From a virus, in the IMG/VR virus record IMGVR_UViG_3300006128_000032, positions 1-32,149 of that record: 32,149 bases of DNA. The stretch is one strand, 5' to 3'. The notes under the pieces were generated by a model. The model was not told the DNA's origin, did not search any database, and was given only the letters and a program-made list of their open reading frames with translations. The translations under genes were made by a program, and so were the position numbers. Of this stretch, positions 11,187-19,173 are shown piece by piece. Every line of letters starts with the position of its first letter. The stretch's first letter is position 1.

Positions 11187-11686
11187 ATCACTCCCATAAA
11201 ATGTAATCTATGGTAGTTTGAACAATTCATAAAAGTATGTTCTTCCTTTGTGTTTACTAGATAAACACCACCACATGGTAGATGTTCTATTATGCCCTTT
11301 TTAAATACAAAATAACAGTTAACATTAGTGATTAACGGTATGTGAATTCTATATTCCATATCTCTATGCATACTATAACATGAGTATGGTGGAACCCACA
11401 TTAATCTTGTTCTTGTCAATTGATACTTGTTAATCAATTCTTCAAATATGGTATCTTTAAAATAGGGATTGATGTTATTGTATAATTTTTCATTACCACG
11501 CAATTTGCCAACTGCACTACTCCAAGGATCTTCGTCATCCTTATACTGCAAGCTTGTTTGTCTTTTTAAATTGTCATTTATTTTTACTTGCTTATCCATG
11601 GTTTCATACCATACGATATCTTTTTCCAATTCTTGATATTTAGATAGTATATCGGTTATGTCAATAGTGTCAATTTCTTTTATCAT
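11183..11686 (-). CDS. Aspartyl/asparaginyl beta-hydroxylase-like 2OG oxygenase
   Basis: 167 aa from ATG 11686, chosen because it follows the upstream methyltransferase stop by 4 nt; earlier in-frame starts would overlap that gene deeply. SMHRDMEYRIHIPLIT gives His107-x-Asp109 and Arg113, and EEHTFMNCSNYHRLHF gives His150 and Arg160. The order matches the protein at 1217-1786, with the shared H-x-D-x-x-x-R-x-H-x-P-L signature. Probably a hydroxylase of a protein side chain or small molecule. Confidence 0.72.
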   Translation of the reverse strand: MIKEIDTIDITDILSKYQELEKDIVWYETMDKQVKINDNLKRQTSLQYKDDEDPWSSAVGKLRGNEKLYNNINPYFKDTIFEELINKYQLTRTRLMWVPPYSCYSMHRDMEYRIHIPLITNVNCYFVFKKGIIEHLPCGGVYLVNTKEEHTFMNCSNYHRLHFMGVI

Positions 11687-11690
11687 AGCA

Positions 11691-12233
11691 CTATTTAATG
11701 CCAATAACCATGTATCTAGTGAATCCCCATGTATCATACTGAAAATCTTTCTTACCAGTATAATTAATTTTAGACAATGGATATGTTGCCATGAACTCAC
11801 TCAATGATTTTGAATGTACATGATGATCATCATGTGGCATGTTATTACCCTGCAATATAACTCTAGTACCATTTGGGATAAAATTAAACCAATCTAGTGT
11901 TTCAAAGTGTTCAGTTGATGTATTGATGATTAGGTCATAATCACCATCGAATGGTGTATTACAATCTTTGGTATATGCTTTAAATTTCCAATTTTGAAAC
12001 ACCCAGTTGTTGTTAATCATATCTGCGATTGATTCACATTCTGGATCAATGTCAAAACTTTTAATGTTGTTGACTTGAAACTTACCTCTAGATAGTAACA
12101 AGAATGCGGTAATGCCATACCACCCACCGTAAATATGAGTGATATGGCTTGACCAATTTAGATTTTCTAATTCTTCACATAACCATAATTTACTAGCAAT
12201 CTGACCATTAGAAAATGCATCATGATTTATCAT
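11691..12233 (-). CDS. SAM-dependent methyltransferase-like protein
   Basis: 180 aa. IYGGWYGITAFLL (34-46) is a glycine-rich SAM loop, followed by an acidic strand end SFDIDPE (59-65), a DYDLIINTSTEH strand at the motif-IV position and GTRVILQGNN at the motif-V position: a class I Rossmann methyltransferase layout, short for the fold. Target unknown. It starts the modification cassette, three nt after the rubredoxin stop. Confidence 0.68.
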   Translation of the reverse strand: MINHDAFSNGQIASKLWLCEELENLNWSSHITHIYGGWYGITAFLLLSRGKFQVNNIKSFDIDPECESIADMINNNWVFQNWKFKAYTKDCNTPFDGDYDLIINTSTEHFETLDWFNFIPNGTRVILQGNNMPHDDHHVHSKSLSEFMATYPLSKINYTGKKDFQYDTWGFTRYMVIGIK

Positions 12234-12236
12234 GCT

Positions 12237-12368
12237 TTATGCCATTGCTTCGTAATCTTCTTTTCCGCAACCGCATTCAGGGCATTCAAAATTCTCTGGC
12301 AATTCGTCCCACTTGCCTTCTGTTTCTTCGTCATGTACATGACCACATACGATACAAATATAATCCAT
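12237..12368 (-). CDS. Rubredoxin
   Basis: 43 aa, a minimal rubredoxin: starts MDYICIVCGHVHDE with C-x-x-C-G and continues ENFECPECGCGKEDYEA with the second C-x-x-C. The four cysteines bind one iron and transfer single electrons. The start ATG shares bases with the rubrerythrin stop (TAATG), so the two are co-translated. Rubrerythrin normally carries this domain as its own C terminus. Confidence 0.92.
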   Translation of the reverse strand: MDYICIVCGHVHDEETEGKWDELPENFECPECGCGKEDYEAMA

Positions 12369-12835
12369 TATCGTGCCTCCACTTGGTTTAGTTCATCCAA
12401 CTTACTTTGATATGCTTCTGCATGGCGCTTTTCTATTTTAGATAGTGCAGAGAATCGTTTTTCAGCTTTGGTTAATAGTTCTTTGAACTGAGATGCATGT
12501 TCTTTGCTTTCTGCAATTTGCATATTAGCTTCGTTAGCAAAAACCAAATTACCTTCAAATTCTGCTGTTTGTTTGAAGTTTGGATACATGGTAGTGAACT
12601 CGTATGTTTCACCATCAATTGCCATTTGCAAGCATTCTTGTGTTGTTGGCTTTTTTATCATTAGCTCTAAGTGACCCCAAGAATGTAGTAACTCTTGGTC
12701 TGCGGTATGTTCAAAATGTTTTGCAATTTCTTCATACCCTTCTTCTCTAGCAATTTTAGCAAAATAGCGATACTTGGTATGTGCTTGACTCTCACCGGCG
12801 AACGCATCTTGCAAGTTTTGCATTGTTTGTGACAT
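12368..12835 (-). CDS. Rubrerythrin (diiron domain only)
   Basis: 155 aa. AFAGESQAHTKY (Glu15), DQELLHSWGH (Glu48-x-x-His51), GETYEFTTMYP (Glu76, Glu79) and KIEKRHAEAY (Glu135-x-x-His138) are the ligand motifs of the rubrerythrin diiron four-helix bundle. It reduces H2O2 with electrons from rubredoxin, whose gene follows with a TAATG overlap. The usual C-terminal rubredoxin domain is absent because it is this separate gene. Start chosen at MSQTMQ, just after ribosome site AAGGAG; a GATAAATA late-type box lies about 45 nt upstream. Confidence 0.9.
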   Translation of the reverse strand: MSQTMQNLQDAFAGESQAHTKYRYFAKIAREEGYEEIAKHFEHTADQELLHSWGHLELMIKKPTTQECLQMAIDGETYEFTTMYPNFKQTAEFEGNLVFANEANMQIAESKEHASQFKELLTKAEKRFSALSKIEKRHAEAYQSKLDELNQVEAR

Positions 12836-12877
12836 AATTTTCTCCTTGTGTGTCTGTGAGTATATACTACTCAATCA

Positions 12878-12885
12878 TATTTATC
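12878..12885 (-). promoter_or_regulatory. T4-late-type promoter box (GATAAATA)
   Basis: GATAAATATGA on the minus strand upstream of rubrerythrin. Confidence 0.55.
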
Positions 12886-12897
12886 TATATGTTTTGG

Positions 12898-13203
12898 TCA
12901 ATCTTCCTGTGTGCCTAGTCCATTACTGTGTCTATCAGAAAGCTTTTCTGTATCTTGGAATATTCTTTTTTCCTGTGCAGTTAATTTATCTTTATGAGTC
13001 TTACGAGGATTACCGCATAGATAACATTCTGGATTACCACAATCCATAGCATGATGCTTTGCTAGTCTATGTGGTTCTTTTTCATCACGACTTTTGTATC
13101 CAGGAATGTTGTGTTGTTTAGCAATCTTTAATTGCTTTTTAATAGCATTTTCATCCTGCTGTAGTCGCTTACTATGTTTAAATTTGTCTTGATCAGTACT
13201 CAC
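12898..13203 (-). CDS. Conserved small protein with a C4-type zinc-binding motif
   Basis: 101 aa, very basic N-terminal half, then HHAMDCGNPECYLCGNPRKT: Cys-x4-Cys-x2-Cys with flanking histidines, a likely zinc knuckle. I remember this KHHAMDCGNP block from uncharacterised proteins of large phages and bacteria. GTG start at 13203 follows TAAGG, which overlaps the stop of the 57-aa gene. Confidence 0.68.
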   Translation of the reverse strand: MSTDQDKFKHSKRLQQDENAIKKQLKIAKQHNIPGYKSRDEKEPHRLAKHHAMDCGNPECYLCGNPRKTHKDKLTAQEKRIFQDTEKLSDRHSNGLGTQED

Positions 13204-13212
13204 TTTGATACC

Positions 13213-13386
13213 TTATTTGTTTTGTTTAGGAATAATGTTCTTTGATGGTGAAGCAGATGTAGGATTTTGTAGTTGTGATGTTCTGGTGTTTTCTGGTCTA
13301 TTCCAAGTTGTTAATTTTGAACCATTCTTTTCTACAAATTGTTCAAGCAATTTTCTTCCAGTTCCTATATGTTTTAAGTTTGCCAT
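13213..13386 (-). CDS. 57-aa basic protein of unknown function
   Basis: Starts MANLKHIGTGRKLLEQFVEK and ends IIPKQNK; the second half is rich in Asn, Thr, Ser and Pro. It fits exactly between the FkbM gene (3-nt gap) and the zinc-knuckle gene, whose ribosome site overlaps its stop. Context and composition support a real gene; function unknown. Confidence 0.65.
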   Translation of the reverse strand: MANLKHIGTGRKLLEQFVEKNGSKLTTWNRPENTRTSQLQNPTSASPSKNIIPKQNK

Positions 13387-13389
13387 ATA

Positions 13390-14271
13390 TTAAAATATCA
13401 ATCTATAATTTTTATACCGTTCTATACACTCAATTGCATACTCTCCCTCAACCACAGGTACTAGATTTTTAGGTTGAGTAACTTCTTCAGGAATGCATAA
13501 TACATTTGGTACTGATGAATCGCCAAACGGTTTTATCTCTGTCCTTGGTTTAAATGTATCAGTCAATGGATCAGTTTTACTAATAACCCAATATTGCTTA
13601 TAACCCTTTTGCTTCATGAAACTAACACATTCAGCCCATACATCTACATCCATTGCTTCATAAAGTATGACGGGTTTAAATTTGTCAATTGTCTTTTCAG
13701 CACCACGCAGTACTCTCATCTCATTACCCTCTACATCAATCTTAATCAATGTGCATCCGGATAAACTAAGATTATCTAATACAATAGAAGGAGTTGTTAT
13801 AGTTGGTAGTTCATCATTGTCTGGAATTTTTACTTCACCGTAATTTTGTATTACAGTTTCATCAAAGTCTGTTAGTGTAATATCATCAGAGGTATCACTT
13901 ATGGCAGCATTAATTAATGCAATATCATTGTAGTTTTGACAATTATATGATGCTACTGCAAAATGCTTTGGGTGCGGTTCAAAACCCAAACATTTACAAT
14001 TCGTATTCTTGTGTACACCTAATATATGATAACCAATATTTGTACCAACATCAATATAAAGAGAATCTTTGTCTAAAAAATTAGACATGATTTCTACTTC
14101 AGCATGGCAATATTCACCATATAAGCGTAATGCATAACTAATTACAACATCGTTTTTGTATACTGCTAATGTACCTACTCTAGTTTCCGTGCCAACTAAA
14201 TTTGGTTTTAATTTTTCAAATAAATTAGATAATTGTACTGTTTTGTCTTCGGTGATAGTTGGTTCACTCAT
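13390..14271 (-). CDS. FkbM family methyltransferase
   Basis: 293 aa. LYIDVGTNIGYH (71-82) is the SAM loop, GFEPHP (96-101) the acidic strand end, INAAISDTSDDITL and LIKIDVEGNEMRVLRGAE the later FkbM signatures. These enzymes O-methylate sugars or natural products. In phages they often accompany glycan-modifying genes, so surface-polysaccharide or virion-glycan methylation is plausible. The ATG overlaps the upstream stop (TAATG). Confidence 0.85.
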   Translation of the reverse strand: MSEPTITEDKTVQLSNLFEKLKPNLVGTETRVGTLAVYKNDVVISYALRLYGEYCHAEVEIMSNFLDKDSLYIDVGTNIGYHILGVHKNTNCKCLGFEPHPKHFAVASYNCQNYNDIALINAAISDTSDDITLTDFDETVIQNYGEVKIPDNDELPTITTPSIVLDNLSLSGCTLIKIDVEGNEMRVLRGAEKTIDKFKPVILYEAMDVDVWAECVSFMKQKGYKQYWVISKTDPLTDTFKPRTEIKPFGDSSVPNVLCIPEEVTQPKNLVPVVEGEYAIECIERYKNYRLIF

Positions 14272-14846
14272 TATATTAGGTCCTCTGAATTACTTATCAC
14301 TATCCATCCTAATCTTAACAAATCTTGTTTTATTTCTTCAGTTACATGACTCTCACCTACATATGATTTTATTTTCAAATAATGTTCCTGATCTTCTTTG
14401 GTCAGTTGATGGAATTGTTCGTCTTCCATGTCTTCACTATTCTTGATACCACTGCAATACCAATCTATGTAGTCACCTTGTTCACGCATATCAGCGATGA
14501 TACCACCGGCATGACGCCAACTACAGCTCCATCGTTTCTCGGTTAGTAATGGCCAAACATCATTCTTAGTAAAGTCATTATTGCACAATGCCGCATACAA
14601 GTGCTGTGCATAAGTATCGTCACCTTTTACTTTATCAAGAATCCACTGAGTGGATCGCAAATCGTACTCCATGTTGTCGGTCTGCCATTCGATTGATGCT
14701 TCTAACTCTGCTTTCTGTTGGGCATGACTTTTGTAAAAATCAATCATATCCTCAGCCTCTTCGGCGGTTTTTCTACCCTCTTCAACTGCCTTGAGTTGAT
14801 TTTCAATACTAAACGATCCTCGTTCTGGACTTTTACTAAGTAACAT
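14271..14846 (-). CDS. Conserved phage protein of unknown function
   Basis: 191 aa from ATG 14846, which follows the SleB stop with ribosome site AAGG inside that gene. An acidic helical N-terminal half precedes LYAALCNNDFTKNDVWPLLT and WSCSWRHAGGIIADMREQGD, then YIDWYCSG. I recall the W-SCSWRHAGG block from uncharacterised proteins of large phages. Soluble; no catalytic motif recognised. Confidence 0.68.
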   Translation of the reverse strand: MLLSKSPERGSFSIENQLKAVEEGRKTAEEAEDMIDFYKSHAQQKAELEASIEWQTDNMEYDLRSTQWILDKVKGDDTYAQHLYAALCNNDFTKNDVWPLLTEKRWSCSWRHAGGIIADMREQGDYIDWYCSGIKNSEDMEDEQFHQLTKEDQEHYLKIKSYVGESHVTEEIKQDLLRLGWIVISNSEDLI

Positions 14847-14847
14847 A

Positions 14848-15381
14848 TTATTTTGACCTTGTATTAGAATAGAAAACATGGTTACCAATTTTAGCTACTT
14901 GCTTATATGGCCATAATGGATCAATGTATATTGAGTGGAAGAACAATGCTGTCTTTGGAATAACATTCTTATACATTCCCATAATCATAACTTCATATGC
15001 CACAGCTTCAGCTTGCTTATACTTTAAACTGTCTTTATTTGGATCAATTGCATTAGCACATACCCAACTAAACTGACATACTGTATTTTGTTTTACCAGT
15101 GTTTTTTGATAGATAACTTTGCACGGGGTTTCAGCAAAACCTTGGTTGACTCTATTCAATACAACTCTTGCAATTGCCGCTTGTCCAGAACGAATTTCTG
15201 AACCAGCTTCATAATATATATTCTTTGCCATGCATGCCAATTGTCTTAACTGAGATTTTGTTAAGTTAATGGCGGTAGGTAATACATTAGTATTCATTGG
15301 TTGAGTTGGCAAAGGAAAAGCCATGATTGTAAAAAACATCATGGAGAATAGTATTATTTTATTTTTTAACGATAAAATCAT
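14848..15381 (-). CDS. SleB-type cell wall hydrolase
   Basis: 177 aa. Residues 9-25 form a hydrophobic signal or anchor segment (ILFSMMFFTIMAF). The Hydrolase_2/SleB domain follows: MAKNIYYEAGSEIRSGQ with probable catalytic Glu58, IARVVLNRVNQ, CQFSWVC, a TALFFHS strand and IGNHVFY. This family are peptidoglycan lytic transglycosylases/amidases. With an export segment it could act as an endolysin or a virion-associated muralytic enzyme. Ribosome site AAGGAAATT-ATG. It lies directly after structural genes. Confidence 0.85.
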   Translation of the reverse strand: MILSLKNKIILFSMMFFTIMAFPLPTQPMNTNVLPTAINLTKSQLRQLACMAKNIYYEAGSEIRSGQAAIARVVLNRVNQGFAETPCKVIYQKTLVKQNTVCQFSWVCANAIDPNKDSLKYKQAEAVAYEVMIMGMYKNVIPKTALFFHSIYIDPLWPYKQVAKIGNHVFYSNTRSK

Positions 15382-15438
15382 AATTTCCTTTCTTCGTAGC
15401 AGTATACTACAAAGTTAATTTGTGACCAACAGTTTTGG

Positions 15439-17679
15439 TCACTGTACCCAACAGTCACAATTACATAGTACTACATTGTCAATAGCTTGTGGTACTGTAT
15501 ATTGTGAAGTTGGTAATGTACTTGATGCAACAACCGGAATTAGTTGTTTTGGTATCAAGTTTTGATAAGGTGATCCCGCTAGACTTCCGGGTACAACTGA
15601 CATGCCTGTACTCATTGGTTGATTATTTATAATATACTTTTGAGTAGTAGTGTTAACATAACCCAATGCATTATTGGGGTATGCAGGTGCAGAATTTGCT
15701 AGTACACCATTACCAATCCATTCAAATTGTTGTTCGGGTGGTATAGTAGCTGATATGTTGTCATCCAATGGTATGCCTGCAATATTCAATCTTGTTTGAT
15801 TTCTTGAGGATCTCATTAGTCCTATAATACTTTGTCCAGTAACATTGGATACATCACTTATAGCTTCCAATGTTTGTGCTGCCATATTTGGGAATGTGTC
15901 GGCTGCAAACTTAGAAGTAATAGTATCTACAAAACTATATATGACATTTGGATATGAATTAATAGTAAGTCTAGGTGAGGGTAATGTGTTATATCCCATA
16001 ACTCTAGCCTGTTGTTCTATGCCTAATTGTGTTCCTGTGTTAGACCATAGTGTGTTTAAATCTGCCGACTGTGTTGGATACTTTGAAAGTATATTGGCTA
16101 TCTCACTATTAGCAAAATCAATCTGTGCTTGTATTTGAACATCGCCACCTGTCTGTGTGGCAGTATATAAATTATCATATATAGTAGCTAGTGCAGATGT
16201 TTGTAACTGTTGTATGCTAGTTTGTATTTGCATCCAAGGATAAGGTAAACCTGACATACATCCAAAGAAATTACTATAAGTATATGTACCATATGGCCCA
16301 CTACCTATAGCAATCATAGAAAGACCATTTTGTGCTTGGTCAGTATTGGTAGGCAGATTAGTACCATTGATTAGATTTAAGTTTTGCGTAGTCTCAATTG
16401 AATTGACTACTTGTGCAAACTTCTCTATAGGAACATTACTAATATTCTTTATCTGTTGCATAGACATACTAAATGCACCGCTAGCAGTAGCTATGTCTGA
16501 TGGTAGTATATTATACAAATAGCTACCAAATCCTTTAGGTAAAGCTTGTATAGTTGTAGTTGTACTAGCACTAGTACTTGGTGTACCAGGTGGAATGATA
16601 GTTCCAATCTGATCCATTATTGCAGGACTAGTCAGTGCCGCAGTAACAGAATTGTCTGTGTATATCGTGTAATATGTTTTGCTATTAGTTGGCAAATTTA
16701 ATACAGCGTTATAAACTGGAACAGTGATTGACTGATAACTATTAGGGAACAGTTTCTTTACATTTAATAAATCAGCTAATGTGTTAAGTCCAACAGTATT
16801 ACAATTTAATGGTATTAATATCTGTGCTAAGTCAACACCAGTGATTATTAAAAATGCAGCATAGATTTTCTGTTGCTGGCTAGTAGTAACACGAACATTG
16901 TTTGAAACCTGATCAATATCAACATTAGTCAATCCAGTTGCTAATAATGCTAATGTTAGTGATGGTGTTATAGCATTATACCTTTTTAATGTTGCTAATA
17001 GATTAGAGGGAAAACCAAATGTACTAATTGTAGATAGGTCTAATGCTTTGCCTAAATTAATTAAATCTTGACCAAATTCAAATGTTGATAAACTTACACC
17101 TGATACATCACTAGATATCAAGTCATCCATGTTACTGTATGTACCTTGCAAGAATGACAATGAATTCTGCATACTCATAATAGCACTATTTGAAGTGTCT
17201 ATGAATGCTGATGCTGATATAAAGCTACCTAAGAAGTCAGTATATTTACCATCAATACTTAAAGTACTATTGTAATTAAATTCGTCATATGCTTGCCATG
17301 GGAATAATCTAACATATCCATAACTTGCAATTTGACCTGTGTAACTAGCTCCGCCCCAACCAGGACTACCTGTATAAGTATAGCTAGGTGGTATCGTATT
17401 TCCAAGTGCAGGAATAGTTGTTCTACCTATACTAATCAAATTACTATAAGTTGTACTTGTGATATCACCATTGTTAAATAATACCCATCCTGCACGAATA
17501 GCGGAGGTTAATTTATTTAAAACAGTTTCTGATATTAGACTACCATATGTATAATTGTCTATTGCTGTACTTGAGCCAACATAGCCAGCAGTAGTTTGGT
17601 TAATAGCTAAACCTTGTGTTGCTAATAATCCACTAAGTGCATTAACACCTAATGGACTTTGTTTTCCAGTATTACTCAT
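15439..17679 (-). CDS. Putative virion structural protein (baseplate-associated)
   Basis: 746 aa, starting MSNTGKQSPLGVNALSGLLA and ending NCDCWVQ; rich in Ser, Thr, Asn, Leu and Ile with few charges, as in baseplate or tail proteins. The block TTIPALGNTIPPSYTYTG near 88-105 and the overall look match large structural proteins I recall from T4-like marine phages, without a named function. The ATG overlaps the PAAR stop by 4 nt, so it may be a partner of the spike tip. Confidence 0.6.
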   Translation of the reverse strand: MSNTGKQSPLGVNALSGLLATQGLAINQTTAGYVGSSTAIDNYTYGSLISETVLNKLTSAIRAGWVLFNNGDITSTTYSNLISIGRTTIPALGNTIPPSYTYTGSPGWGGASYTGQIASYGYVRLFPWQAYDEFNYNSTLSIDGKYTDFLGSFISASAFIDTSNSAIMSMQNSLSFLQGTYSNMDDLISSDVSGVSLSTFEFGQDLINLGKALDLSTISTFGFPSNLLATLKRYNAITPSLTLALLATGLTNVDIDQVSNNVRVTTSQQQKIYAAFLIITGVDLAQILIPLNCNTVGLNTLADLLNVKKLFPNSYQSITVPVYNAVLNLPTNSKTYYTIYTDNSVTAALTSPAIMDQIGTIIPPGTPSTSASTTTTIQALPKGFGSYLYNILPSDIATASGAFSMSMQQIKNISNVPIEKFAQVVNSIETTQNLNLINGTNLPTNTDQAQNGLSMIAIGSGPYGTYTYSNFFGCMSGLPYPWMQIQTSIQQLQTSALATIYDNLYTATQTGGDVQIQAQIDFANSEIANILSKYPTQSADLNTLWSNTGTQLGIEQQARVMGYNTLPSPRLTINSYPNVIYSFVDTITSKFAADTFPNMAAQTLEAISDVSNVTGQSIIGLMRSSRNQTRLNIAGIPLDDNISATIPPEQQFEWIGNGVLANSAPAYPNNALGYVNTTTQKYIINNQPMSTGMSVVPGSLAGSPYQNLIPKQLIPVVASSTLPTSQYTVPQAIDNVVLCNCDCWVQ

Positions 17680-17960
17680 GGTACGAACACATCCTCACTA
17701 CCTTGTACAATAGAATGACCGCAGCTATTACCTGACCCCACTCTAAGAACTTGACTACCTTCAGCAAATACTGTTGGACTTGCATCAGTTGTATGTGCTG
17801 CTTGGTGCGGTGGATGACTACTACGGTTCCAGGGTGCATGCGGAGTCATTTGACTATCATGTAAGCCGACTGGGATTCCGTTACAAAAAACCGTTGCGGC
17901 ACCACGCATAATTGCGCCACCTTCTTGATTTGTATCACCCAATCTGCTTAGTCCTGCCAT
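17676..17960 (-). CDS. PAAR-motif spike-tip protein
   Basis: 94 aa. GLSRLGDTNQEGGAIMRGAA, NGIPVGLHDSQ, SPTVFAEGSQVLRVGSGNSC and GSEDVFVP are the spaced PAAR repeats that fold into a small cone with a metal site (His/Cys residues near 40-85). In contractile tails it caps the central spike. It lies between the Sm-like gene and the 746-aa structural gene with 1-nt and 4-nt junctions. Confidence 0.88.
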   Translation of the reverse strand: MAGLSRLGDTNQEGGAIMRGAATVFCNGIPVGLHDSQMTPHAPWNRSSHPPHQAAHTTDASPTVFAEGSQVLRVGSGNSCGHSIVQGSEDVFVP

Positions 17961-17961
17961 A

Positions 17962-18261
17962 TTATCCCAAGATTAGTTTTTTATCCGGTACCTTAATACC
18001 AGTTGTTGCTTCTAAATACTTCATTCTGATGCTATCATCAGTTTCAGCATAAATGGCAATACTATTAGTATTTAGCTTAAATGTACCCTTCGGATCTGCT
18101 GTAAATACGCTAGGAATCATTTGCATGCCTTGCTGAGAAGGAGCAATAGATACAGGTTCTTCAATTTGAATGTAATCGTTTGTTGTTTCAATTACCTTTG
18201 TAATTAGTTCTTCACCTGAGTTAAGTTTAAGTGTATATACTGTATTTGGTTCTAATTGCAT
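17962..18261 (-). CDS. Sm-like fold phage protein
   Basis: 99 aa. VYTLKLNSGEELITKVIETT followed by YIQIEEPVSIAP resembles the Sm1 strand pattern (L-x-x-G-x-x-L/I-x-x-x-V). Such small proteins occur in many T4-like cyanophages without known function. RNA binding or a structural role is possible; neither is shown. The start overlaps the glutaredoxin stop (TAATG). Confidence 0.62.
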   Translation of the reverse strand: MQLEPNTVYTLKLNSGEELITKVIETTNDYIQIEEPVSIAPSQQGMQMIPSVFTADPKGTFKLNTNSIAIYAETDDSIRMKYLEATTGIKVPDKKLILG

Positions 18262-18491
18262 TATGCGCTTTCTGTTAATTTTTGTTTGAGTTCATTAAAC
18301 CCACCCACAAGTTCTCCGTCTAAAAAGATTTGTGGAACTGTTCTGGCTGTTGGTACAGCTTCTAATAATTCTTCTTTAGTGTATCCATCACCGATTTTCT
18401 TTTCTTCAAATGGAATACCTTTTTGAGTTAGTAGTGCCTTTGCTTGTTCGCAATAAGGACAGTGGTAGCGTGACCAAATAATTGCTTTCAT
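18261..18491 (-). CDS. Glutaredoxin
   Basis: 76 aa. IIWSRYHCPYCEQAKALL has the C-P-Y-C redox centre. TARTVPQIFLDGELVGGF has the cis-proline TVP and glycine-rich GG-F glutathione site. It is the likely electron donor for the ribonucleotide reductase encoded nearby. ATG 18491 follows GGAG by 6 nt. A sigma70-type promoter precedes it, so the operon glutaredoxin, Sm-like, PAAR may also be read early. Confidence 0.92.
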   Translation of the reverse strand: MKAIIWSRYHCPYCEQAKALLTQKGIPFEEKKIGDGYTKEELLEAVPTARTVPQIFLDGELVGGFNELKQKLTESA

Positions 18492-18508
18492 ATTTTTCTC
18501 CTTCAATA

Positions 18509-18537
18509 ATTGTAACATGAAAATCCATATTTGTTAA
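18509..18537 (-). promoter_or_regulatory. sigma70-type promoter for glutaredoxin
   Basis: Minus strand TTAACA, 17-nt spacer, TACAAT; one mismatch in each hexamer. Confidence 0.6.
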
Positions 18538-18546
18538 CATATATGG

Positions 18547-18592
18547 ACTAAATAGTAGTGTAGTTCGCGGAACTGGAATTCCCAACTACTCT
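18547..18592 (+). promoter_or_regulatory. Late-type box and hairpin leader of the GIY-YIG gene
   Basis: ACTAAATAG at 18547 is a late-type box. It is followed by a hairpin GTAGTT/AACTAC with inner GGAA/TTCC, ending about 20 nt before ribosome site AAAGGAG. T4 homing endonuclease genes also combine late promoters and structured leaders. Confidence 0.5.
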
Positions 18593-18615
18593 AACGCTTT
18601 AAAGGAGCAATCAGC

Positions 18616-19173
18616 ATGTCTATTTATTACGTATACGCCTATCTACGAAAAGATGGCACCCCTTATTACATTGGCAAAGGCTCAGGAAGACGAGCATTTC
18701 AGCCTCACCGCACAAAAGAAGGTGGAATTCACACCCCGATAGATAAATCTAGAATCATATTTTTAGAACAAAATTTAACTGAAATTGGTGCGTTCGCTTT
18801 GGAAAGACGTTACATTGAGTGGTATGGTCGAAAAGACCTGAACACTGGAATACTACACAACCGAACAGACGGTGGTGAGGGCGGTAGTGGGGCAGTCAGA
18901 TCAATTGAGTTCCGCCAAAATGCCAGTAAATCTTTAAAGGGTAAGAAGAAAACTCCCGAACACATATCTAATGTAGTGGCTGCAAGATTAGCTAGTCCTA
19001 AGGCAAGAGGATATACTGCGTGGAATAAAGGTTTGCCCAACAAGATGAAGGGCAAACAACTGGGTCCTAAATACAAAGTAATATGTCCGCATTGCGGGTT
19101 AGAAGGTGGTTTCAATGCAATGAAAAGATATCACTTTGATAACTGCCGTCATATATTAGGCAATTCATTATAA
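18616..19173 (+). CDS. GIY-YIG homing endonuclease
   Basis: 185 aa. The GIY-YIG core is [20 protein letters not shown], with GRRAFQPHR and later [14 protein letters not shown] carrying the catalytic Arg/Glu region, then [15 protein letters not shown]3-like motif ([16 protein letters not shown]) and [13 protein letters not shown] give DNA binding, and CPHC-x18-H-x3-C is a C-terminal zinc finger. Ribosome site AAAGGAG. It is convergent with nrdB and overlaps its 3' end by 25 nt, so it may target an nrdB-proximal site. Confidence 0.88.
   Translation: MSIYYVYAYLRKDGTPYYIGKGSGRRAFQPHRTKEGGIHTPIDKSRIIFLEQNLTEIGAFALERRYIEWYGRKDLNTGILHNRTDGGEGGSGAVRSIEFRQNASKSLKGKKKTPEHISNVVAARLASPKARGYTAWNKGLPNKMKGKQLGPKYKVICPHCGLEGGFNAMKRYHFDNCRHILGNSL

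Noticed and set aside
11687-11800. Longer N terminus for the hydroxylase-like gene at 11183
   Set aside because: It would overlap the methyltransferase by over 100 nt; the ATG 4 nt after that gene's stop fits the local pattern.
12369-12484. C-terminal rubredoxin domain within rubrerythrin
   Set aside because: The diiron protein ends without any C-x-x-C; the rubredoxin is a separate overlapping gene.
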